12,626 nucleotides of DNA, from assembly GCA_002451155.1 (NCBI GenBank), contig DKBG01000052.1, positions 1 through 12,626 of the forward strand, read 5' to 3'. Positions 1-5,567 of the stretch are shown here, one piece after another. The first letter of the stretch is position 1. Each line of letters begins with the position of its first letter. Origin of the DNA: Ignavibacteria bacterium UBA6906 (GTDB taxonomy: Bacteria; Bacteroidota; Ignavibacteria; UBA10030; UBA6906). The notes below the pieces were generated by a model that was given only the letters and a program-made list of their open reading frames with translations, was not told the origin of the DNA and did not search any database. The position numbers and the translations under genes were made by a program.

Positions 1-966
1 GCGTTCCAGAGCCACCGGGAAATGGATATGACCCCGTTTGCTGAGAATACCGCGGCCATGTTTGCCGAAGCCAGGAAGGTCAGCCGGCCATTTGTCTGGA
101 ATTACCTCAAGCCCCATGTCGGGACCCTACCAGAGCTTCTTGAGCTACGCAAGCTTGCGGGACCGGCGTTGAAAGGACTGGGAGGGATCGTAATGTACTC
201 CAACCAGATTGTTGCGTTGAACATGTCTGCGAAGACGGATAAGGAAAAGAACCGGGAGCTGGCGAAGTATCTCCAGGAAGCAGCTGATCGAGTAACGGAC
301 AAATCCAAACTCGAGGCAATTGGCATCAACCCTGCATCGCTCGATACTGTCCTCGTGAATATCGGCAAGCAGGAAACCTATTTGGATGGACTTGCTGCTG
401 CCGCACCGCTTGTGAATGCCTTTGTCCTTGCCATGCTTCAACGTCTCGATGAAATCGGCAACGTCGTCCCGGACGTTGAGGCGGCCATTGATCGAGAAAT
501 TGAAAACACATTCAGAGAGAAGCGCCAGAATTTTGATTCCATGGTCAGGTTGCAGGTGAAGCTGCTCCGGGAAGTGACATTGCTCAACAACGGCCGCTAT
601 GGCGATCAGGCATCGCTCGATACCTTGCTCAAGGAGGATGCGACCTTAAAGGAATTCATCAAAGCCCCTTCCCCGGTCACACCCCGGGAATTTGAGTCGG
701 CAGAGAAAGCCCTGGCGGAACGACTCGGCAGGGTGGATACCTTCCTTCGCCAGATGGACTGGGAGAAGCAGGTGTACCTTGCGAAACGAGCGGAGCTCAC
801 GGAGTATCGTGCACAGCTCGATGAGAAGATCGGGGTTGCGAGGGATGCAGTCATGGTGTGGGGGCAATCGCACCGCAACCTGGCGGCAGGCATCGCCGTT
901 CCGCCGCTCATCGATGTCGGCGGAGTCGCCGGTGGTCTGGCAAAGAAGGTGGTCCCGCTGCCCTGA
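1..966 (+). CDS. Uncharacterised helical protein, probably 5'-partial
   Basis: I do not recognise the family. The frame is open from base 1, and neither ATG at 22 nor ATG at 28 has a clear ribosome binding site, so the gene probably begins upstream of the window; if it starts at 22 the product is 314 residues. The visible protein is soluble and mostly helical, rich in Ala, Leu, Glu and Lys. It has long charged amphipathic stretches around residues 150-190 and 225-275 (counted from ATG 22) that could form coiled coils. I see no membrane segment, no cysteines and no catalytic motif. The C-terminus changes to a Gly/Val/Pro-rich tail (about residues 290-314). It converges on the methyltransferase gene with 4 bp between the stops and no obvious terminator, so the two transcripts probably overlap. 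Function unknown; coding status is well supported by length and composition. Confidence 0.72.
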   Translation, partial: AFQSHREMDMTPFAENTAAMFAEARKVSRPFVWNYLKPHVGTLPELLELRKLAGPALKGLGGIVMYSNQIVALNMSAKTDKEKNRELAKYLQEAADRVTDKSKLEAIGINPASLDTVLVNIGKQETYLDGLAAAAPLVNAFVLAMLQRLDEIGNVVPDVEAAIDREIENTFREKRQNFDSMVRLQVKLLREVTLLNNGRYGDQASLDTLLKEDATLKEFIKAPSPVTPREFESAEKALAERLGRVDTFLRQMDWEKQVYLAKRAELTEYRAQLDEKIGVARDAVMVWGQSHRNLAAGIAVPPLIDVGGVAGGLAKKVVPLP

Positions 967-970
967 TGAC

Positions 971-1516
971 TTAAAACAGTCCCGGCACGAACATCCGCGT
1001 CCGTGACATATATTCCTCATACGAGGATCCGAACCGTTCCAGGTTCTCATACTCTTCCGCTTGCGCTGTCAGGTAGAGAAGCGCTGTTGCCAGAAACCCG
1101 AAGAGGAGAACAGGAACGGTTCCGTGCTTCAGTACCGAGCCCCAGGCCAGCAAGATGAGAGAGGCATACAGAGGGTGGCGGATGAAACGGTACGGGCCCT
1201 TCGTTACGATGCGTGTCGTCTGTTCAAACGTAAAGTCAGTTGAGGAGACTGCTGACCGCGGCTCCCCCTGTTTGTGAAGGAGGATGAAACCGCTGGCAGC
1301 GAGTCCGGCCGACCCCAGCAGAAGGATCCAGGAGACAATCTGGGCGGGGGAAAGAACGTCGCTGAACCAGCGCGGCGCATTGATGACGATGATTGCCCAG
1401 ATGGCCAAAAATGCCAGGAATCGAAAGAACCCGTGCGACCTTGGGTCTGCGAGCACGCGGCGGGAGATCACCGCAATGCCGAGCGCACCGATGAAGAATG
1501 CCATGATCTGCCACAT
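971..1516 (-). CDS. Isoprenylcysteine carboxylmethyltransferase-like membrane protein
   Basis: A 181-residue integral-membrane methyltransferase of the ICMT/PEMT-like superfamily, which uses S-adenosylmethionine to methylate lipophilic substrates at the membrane. Bacterial members have mostly unknown substrates; there is no reason to assume prenylated proteins here. The hallmark motif GPYRFIRHPLYAS is at residues 107-119, followed by a hydrophobic pair (about 118-150), an acidic EEYENLERFG segment (154-163), and the ending YEEYMSRTRMFVPGLF typical of the family. Additional hydrophobic segments lie near residues 1-18, 33-48 and 60-80. The frame stays open upstream to ATG 1636, but ATG 1516 is preferred because GGAGG (1526-1530 on the plus strand as CCTCC) sits 9 nt upstream and the protein then begins directly with a membrane helix. 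It is divergent from the orphan gene at 1769 and convergent with the gene ending at 966. Family assignment is firm; substrate unknown. Confidence 0.88.
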   Translation of the reverse strand: MWQIMAFFIGALGIAVISRRVLADPRSHGFFRFLAFLAIWAIIVINAPRWFSDVLSPAQIVSWILLLGSAGLAASGFILLHKQGEPRSAVSSTDFTFEQTTRIVTKGPYRFIRHPLYASLILLAWGSVLKHGTVPVLLFGFLATALLYLTAQAEEYENLERFGSSYEEYMSRTRMFVPGLF

Positions 1517-1551
1517 GGGTAGCCGCCTCCCGGGAGGTGATGGATTGTGGA

Positions 1552-1580
1552 AACATACAATCGGCAGTCCGGAGATACAA
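1552..1580 (-). promoter_or_regulatory. Candidate promoter of the methyltransferase gene
   Basis: Read on the minus strand, TTGTAT (1575-1580) is followed after exactly 17 nt by TATGTT (1552-1557). The -10 matches the sigma70 consensus at four of six bases, the -35 at three. Start of transcription would be near 1545, giving a leader of about 30 nt with the GGAGG ribosome binding site inside it. The spacing fits the chosen ATG 1516 and would exclude the longer frame from 1636. Weak -35, so moderate to low confidence. Confidence 0.35.
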
Positions 1581-1620
1581 GCCCTGAGCCATCCTGAGAC
1601 ACTCCCCAGCAGTCGATCGG

Positions 1621-1668
1621 GCCGGTGTGTGGTCACCGGCGCCTCCCGATAATCGGGATCCCTTTTTT
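1621..1668 (+). terminator. Tandem hairpins followed by a T6 tract
   Basis: Two perfect inverted repeats lie side by side: GCCGGTG / CACCGGC (1621-1627 with 1634-1640, 6 nt loop) and TCCCGA / TCGGGA (1644-1649 with 1653-1658, 3 nt loop). The second is followed after four bases by six T residues (1663-1668). This is the form of a rho-independent terminator for plus-strand transcription. The only upstream plus-strand gene ends at 966, so it would stop read-through antisense to the methyltransferase, or act as an attenuator in the leader of the gene at 1769. It cannot serve as a terminator on the minus strand because the T tract is on the wrong side. Confidence 0.45.
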
Positions 1669-1768
1669 AGTGGATTTTGACCGGAAAAAGACTTGATTGC
1701 ATGGGCCCCGTTTTGTCCGGAGAGAGGGCCGGGGGTTCACCAATTGACCGCGAGGCGTGATGGAGGGG

Positions 1769-3577
1769 ATGAAGGCGCACACATTTCATATACCGGTTCT
1801 TGGACTTGCATTTTCCGTTGACACGCCTATCCGCGTGGCACGATTTGGCATCTCCTCCGTGATTTCCATCGTCGACGATATACTCATCGAGAGGATGCGA
1901 AAACATTATTCGAACCTTTACGGGCAGCCGTACACGGCCATATCGGATCGGGAGGAGGATTCGCGCGCGAAGAGGATTACCGCGTATCTGAATCTCGTCC
2001 ATCAGACGGTTCAGCGTCAGATGGCGGAATTGAAGGCATCGACGTTCGAGAGCGGCGGTGAGCTGGCAAAGTACTTCGAAATGCTTGCTGACCACTCCCC
2101 GCTGAAATCCTTATACCGGCGGATGAATCGCACAGGATCGGACGAAGAACGATTGCGCCTGCAGGAGGAACTCCGTAGCAGCGTCGTCGCAGGTTCGATC
2201 GATGTGAATATTATGACCAAGCTCGACAAGGTCAATAGCCGCCGGAACGGAGAGGAGCTCCCTCCGGAGCAATCCGATGCTGTTGCCGCGTTACGAGGAT
2301 TCGTCCGCAGTGATCTCCAGTCTGCGGTAGTCCTCTCCGCGGGCATGAATCCACGGTTATATGGGTATTTGTCGAAATGCACGGAATTCCTTCCGGATGG
2401 AACGCACCCGCCGACAAAGAAGATAATTCTCAAGGTTTCCGATTATCGATCGGCCATCATCCAGGGGAAATACCTTGCGAAGAGAGGGATCTGGATTTCA
2501 GAGTTCCGGATCGAATCTGGTTTGAATTGCGGTGGGCACGCCTTTCCCACCGAGGGTCTGCTGCTGGGGCCGATCCTTGAGGAGTTCAAAGCGAAACGGT
2601 CTGAGCTCGTCCGAGAGCTATACGGGTTGTATTGCGCCGGATTGAGAGACCGGGGCATGACCCCGCCACACACACCGCTTCCTGTGACAGTCACTGTTCA
2701 GGGGGGGATTGGGACCGCGCGCGAGGATGCATTTCTCCGGGAAAACTTCGCGGTCGATGGAACGGGCTGGGGATCGCCGTTTCTTCTCGTCCCGGAAGCT
2801 ACGAGAGTGGATGACGAGACGAGGCAGCGTCTCGCGAAGGCGGCGGCCGGAGATTTCTATATCAGCGGTGCCTCGCCGCTCGGCGTCCCGTTCAACAATT
2901 TTCGGAACAGCTCCAGCGAAGAGCAGCGGCTTCGCAGGATCGCCGACGGACGCCCGGGGAGTCCCTGCACGAAAAAGTACCTGATCGCCAATACCGAATT
3001 TACCGAGAAGCCGATCTGCACGGCTTCCAGGCAGTATCAAGCGCTAAAACTCGCTCAGGTCCAGTCGTCGGGCCTGCCGGAGGAGGATCTCCAGAAGCGC
3101 GTGGCTGAGGTTGTAGAGAAGACCTGTCTCTGCGAGGATCTTGCCGGCGCAGGGCCTGTGGATGCGGAGAGCGGAGAAGAACGCCCCCCCGTGGCTGTCT
3201 GCCCGGGCCCGAACCTCGCATACTTCTCCAGAATCGTTTCGCTGCAGGATATGGTCGGCCACATTTATGGTCGGGTCCAACTGCTCTCGAACCGGGATCG
3301 ATCGAACATGTTTATCAACGAGCTGCGGTTGTACGTCGAATATTTACGCAATCATATCGCCGTGAAACTTGAAACGCTCAGCGCAAAAGAACAGTCCTAC
3401 GCACGCACATTCCGGGCCAATTTGCTGGCAGGGATCGAGTACTACAGGTCGATGATTCCCCGTCTGGTAGAGGAGACGGGGGAGTACCGGGAGATGATGC
3501 GAGGGGAACTTCTGGAGCTTGAGGAACAGCTGCTGGGGATATTTGTCCCATCCCCTGAACTGCAAGAAACCGTCTGA
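1769..3577 (+). CDS. Conserved orphan protein, TIM-barrel-like with cysteine motifs
   Basis: A 602-residue soluble protein with no assigned function. From memory it belongs to a conserved hypothetical family in Bacteroidota-related genomes that starts at the equivalent of MKAHTFHIPV, so I chose ATG 1769; GTG 1757 and ATG 1760 in the same frame are alternatives (GAGG lies 4 nt before 1760, GGAG 3 nt before 1769). Three segments look like parts of a beta/alpha barrel with phosphate-binding glycines: the N-terminal strand and helix IPVLGLAFSVDTPIRVARFG; a central stretch with VSDYRSA (223-229) and SGLNCGGHAF (250-259); and VQGGIG (310-315) followed by GWGSPFLLVPEA (333-344), reminiscent of the end of FMN-dependent barrels such as nitronate monooxygenases. 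Cysteines at 254, 400 (GRPGSPC), 417, 453 and 455 (CLC) and 478 could bind metal or an iron-sulfur cluster. The last 110 residues are helical. Gene is certain; function is inference only. Confidence 0.85.
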   Translation: MKAHTFHIPVLGLAFSVDTPIRVARFGISSVISIVDDILIERMRKHYSNLYGQPYTAISDREEDSRAKRITAYLNLVHQTVQRQMAELKASTFESGGELAKYFEMLADHSPLKSLYRRMNRTGSDEERLRLQEELRSSVVAGSIDVNIMTKLDKVNSRRNGEELPPEQSDAVAALRGFVRSDLQSAVVLSAGMNPRLYGYLSKCTEFLPDGTHPPTKKIILKVSDYRSAIIQGKYLAKRGIWISEFRIESGLNCGGHAFPTEGLLLGPILEEFKAKRSELVRELYGLYCAGLRDRGMTPPHTPLPVTVTVQGGIGTAREDAFLRENFAVDGTGWGSPFLLVPEATRVDDETRQRLAKAAAGDFYISGASPLGVPFNNFRNSSSEEQRLRRIADGRPGSPCTKKYLIANTEFTEKPICTASRQYQALKLAQVQSSGLPEEDLQKRVAEVVEKTCLCEDLAGAGPVDAESGEERPPVAVCPGPNLAYFSRIVSLQDMVGHIYGRVQLLSNRDRSNMFINELRLYVEYLRNHIAVKLETLSAKEQSYARTFRANLLAGIEYYRSMIPRLVEETGEYREMMRGELLELEEQLLGIFVPSPELQETV

Positions 3578-3600
3578 CCGATAGTCTGTCCCCCCCCCCT

Positions 3601-3620
3601 AGTCCGTCAGAAGACGGGTT
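3601..3620 (+). terminator. Probable terminator hairpin of the orphan gene
   Basis: Starting 23 nt after the stop codon, CCGTC-AGAA-GACGG forms a 5 bp stem with a tetraloop, extendable to 8 bp by a U-G, a G-U and an A-U pair (3601-3608 with 3613-3620). Only a short T run follows (3619-3621), so termination would be imperfect or need help. Position right after the gene and before the next promoter supports the role. Confidence 0.4.
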
Positions 3621-3879
3621 TGGACGTATTCCCGAAAGACACGTGCACAGACACCCGTCCACAGAGGCGCCAGGTTGCAGGAGGATCTGCGACCGACCGC
3701 CTCAGACATCCCCAGCGGAGTGACCGCGCAAAGCCTTCCCGTATCCCCCGGCGTGGATTGAGATCCGGGACAGTGGATCCAGCCCGAATTGTGATGCACG
3801 TACCGCGAGAGCCCCATGCGTGTGGGGTCTGGAGCAGGGGGTTCAACAGGCGGTTCTCCTTGTGACACTCCTCTGATCC

Positions 3880-3908
3880 TTGCAATGCGGCCCGCGTTTC
3901 TGTATTAT
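3880..3908 (+). promoter_or_regulatory. Sigma70-type promoter of the TauE/DUF1634 unit
   Basis: TTGCAA (3880-3885) is separated by exactly 17 nt from TATTAT (3903-3908), which matches the -10 consensus at five of six positions; the -35 matches at four. Transcription would start near 3915, only about 20 nt before the TTG start codon at 3935, so the leader is short. An AGGGA at 3922-3926 could act as a weak ribosome binding site 8 nt before the start. Confidence 0.55.
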
Positions 3909-3934
3909 ACAGCCAGCCTCTAGGGATTCCCCTC

Positions 3935-4747
3935 TTGACTTTTACGACCTTCTTTGCGCTCCTGCTGGGCGGTGTGATCACCGGGACGTTCGGCGCTCTC
4001 CTCGGCCTTGGGGGCGGGGTCCTTCTGATTCCCTTCCTGGTGCTCGTCCTCGGCATTCCCATCCACGAAGCGATTGCCACAAGCATTATTGCGGTCATTG
4101 CCACGTCCAGTGCGGGCGCAGCGATGAACCTGGAGCGGCATACTGTCAACATGCGTCTGGGAATGCTTCTCGAAATCGGAACCGTGGCAGGCGCGATCCT
4201 CGGCGGAGTCACTGCCAATCTGCTCAGCGGAGCGATTCTGACGAGGTTGTTTGCCGGCCTTCTGCTCCTTGTTTCCCTGGTGATGATCCGCCGGGCCCGA
4301 GCGCAACGCGGAAAGGAACCGATTCATACCGACGGGGTCTTGCCGGGCACGTTTGTCGATGATGCAACAGGCGAAACCGTGAGATACACGGTGAAGCGCA
4401 TTCCGGGGGTCCTGGGGGTCTCATTTCTCGCCGGGAATGTGTCGGGTCTTCTCGGAGTGGGGGGAGGGATATTCAAGGTCCCGGCGATGAACATGATCTC
4501 GGGCATTCCCATCAAAGCAGCGGCCGCAACCAGCAACTTCATGATCGGTGTGACAGCCGCCGCGAGCGCGTTCATCTACTTCGCAAACGGCCATATGAAC
4601 CCGATCGTGAATGCGACCGCCGCCCTGGGTGTCCTCGGGGGCTCGTATCTGGGTGTTCGCGTGAGCCGGAAAATTCATAGCGGAGTGCTCACCTGGATCT
4701 TTGCGCTGGTTCTCTTATTCATTTCCTTTGAGCTGTTTACGAGATGA
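3935..4747 (+). CDS. TauE/SafE family membrane permease
   Basis: A 270-residue integral-membrane transporter of the sulfite exporter TauE/SafE family (DUF81). Members move small anions such as sulfite, sulfoacetate or other organosulfur compounds, and the substrate cannot be told from sequence. The protein shows the family's two-fold internal symmetry: the glycine motif ALLGLGGGVLLIP at residues 21-33 is repeated as GLLGVGGGIFKVP at 171-183, each beginning a hydrophobic half with about four membrane helices. A hydrophilic linker (about 119-156) containing an acidic VDDATGE loop joins the halves. Length is typical. The start is TTG; it is chosen because it lies at the beginning of the first hydrophobic segment, follows a good promoter, and has AGGGA 8 nt upstream. 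The downstream DUF1634 gene begins one base after its stop, so the two are very probably co-transcribed and may form a complex. Confidence 0.92.
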   Translation: MTFTTFFALLLGGVITGTFGALLGLGGGVLLIPFLVLVLGIPIHEAIATSIIAVIATSSAGAAMNLERHTVNMRLGMLLEIGTVAGAILGGVTANLLSGAILTRLFAGLLLLVSLVMIRRARAQRGKEPIHTDGVLPGTFVDDATGETVRYTVKRIPGVLGVSFLAGNVSGLLGVGGGIFKVPAMNMISGIPIKAAAATSNFMIGVTAAASAFIYFANGHMNPIVNATAALGVLGGSYLGVRVSRKIHSGVLTWIFALVLLFISFELFTR

Positions 4748-4748
4748 T

Positions 4749-5132
4749 ATGAGCAGAGAAGCGCCCATCGAAACGGAACTGCTGCACACCGTGGAGCGGA
4801 AAGCCAGCTGGGTTCTGCGCCTGGGTGTCTGGTCGAGCGCTGCGCTCATGACAGCCGGGCTCTGTGTTGCTGCTTTCCGGTCCTTCCAGGTCACCATCCC
4901 TTCCCCATCTCCGTCCATCCTCGACGTGCTTCACCGGCTGGGTTCGGCGGTCTTTGACCCTGTCACGCTCCTGTACGCAGGTTTGCTCATGCTGATGATC
5001 ACCCCGATTCTCCGGGTCCTGGCGGCGCTTGTCGGTTTTTCATTTGCACGGGACCGGACGTTCGTGCTCGTTTCTCTCGTTGTGTTCCTGCTGTTGATGG
5101 GAGAGCTGTATTACTCGATCCGGCTTGAGTAA
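4749..5132 (+). CDS. DUF1634 family membrane protein
   Basis: A 127-residue small membrane protein matching the DUF1634 pattern: a short acidic N-terminus, then three hydrophobic helices at about residues 22-42, 72-98 and 102-122, with the typical LLMLMITPILRVLAALVGF segment in the second helix and a basic ARDR turn before the third. The frame is open further upstream (to 4701) inside the permease gene, but ATG 4749 gives the usual N-terminus and sits one base after the permease stop, as expected for translational coupling. DUF1634 genes commonly sit beside TauE/SafE genes, so a role as an accessory subunit of the permease is plausible, though unproven. No catalytic residues are visible. Confidence 0.88.
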   Translation: MSREAPIETELLHTVERKASWVLRLGVWSSAALMTAGLCVAAFRSFQVTIPSPSPSILDVLHRLGSAVFDPVTLLYAGLLMLMITPILRVLAALVGFSFARDRTFVLVSLVVFLLLMGELYYSIRLE

Positions 5133-5567
5133 CGATTCATCCGAGGGGTCCCTCCCCGTGGTGACAGGGAGGCTCATTCCTTGCCCGGAGTGGGGGGATG
5201 CGGGGGGCGTTCACTGGTCGAGCGGATTCCGACGTGCGGGAGTCTCCAGGACAACTCGTCTCTGCGCGGTGCATCGGCGGGGTGCGAGCTCAGGTCGACG
5301 CCCGACAGATGAAGTGCTTGGTGGAATAACCGGCGTTCGTAGAAAACTCGAAGAAACGTCGTAGACTATACCGTTGCTGGCGACGTCGGCCGGGCGTCGC
5401 CCCTGCAGTTATTCCTGCTGAGCTCTTTCAGGGCGAATACGGTCCAGCGCTCTCAAGATCTGGTGATACGGGAGCCGCAGGGGTGATGCAGGGTGTCAGG
5501 CCACACAGAAGGTCATTGGCGGCTTCTGCCCTGGACGCTCAGCGGGACATGGGGTTCCGCCGTCAAT
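5133..5567. other. 435 bp gap between convergent units, no gene called
   Basis: This region lies between the DUF1634 gene and the end of the sensor gene on the opposite strand. It contains two inverted repeats: CCTCCC/GGGAGG (5151-5156 with 5167-5172) and a perfect 7 bp GGCGACG/CGTCGCC (5379-5385 with 5395-5401, 9 nt loop). The short frames crossing it (for example one beginning TTG at 5125) give Arg/Gly/Ser-rich products without motifs or ribosome binding sites. Given the size of the gap and its position, it may be decayed or simply non-coding sequence. Confidence 0.55.
5151..5172 (+). terminator. Possible terminator after the DUF1634 gene
   Basis: A 6 bp perfect stem (CCTCCC with GGGAGG, 10 nt loop) begins 19 nt after the stop codon at 5132. 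There is no T tract after it, so it would at best work with Rho or only protect the mRNA end. Confidence 0.25.

Larger units (their letters stand above)
3578..3934. other. 357 bp gap: terminator-like hairpin, C10 tract, promoter
   Basis: This stretch separates the orphan gene from the permease. It holds a run of ten C (3590-3599), a hairpin directly after it (3601-3620), a small CCCCA/TGGGG inverted repeat near 3813-3828, and a good promoter at its right end (3880-3908). Short frames exist on both strands, but their products are Arg/Pro/Ser-rich with no motif and no ribosome binding site, so I do not call a gene. No tRNA or other structured RNA is evident by eye. Confidence 0.6.

Noticed and set aside
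1517..1636. A longer methyltransferase N-terminus beginning at ATG 1636
   Set aside because: The extra 40 residues are not membrane-like, overlap a better promoter candidate, and ATG 1516 has a strong ribosome binding site.
3607..4218. A 203-codon minus-strand frame across the gap and the permease start
   Set aside because: It overlaps the TauE/SafE gene antisense and encodes an Arg/Pro-rich product typical of shadow frames in GC-rich DNA.
5125..5364. A 79-codon plus-strand frame after the DUF1634 gene, starting TTG
   Set aside because: No ribosome binding site or family resemblance, and an Arg/Gly/Ser-rich composition unlike the real genes nearby.
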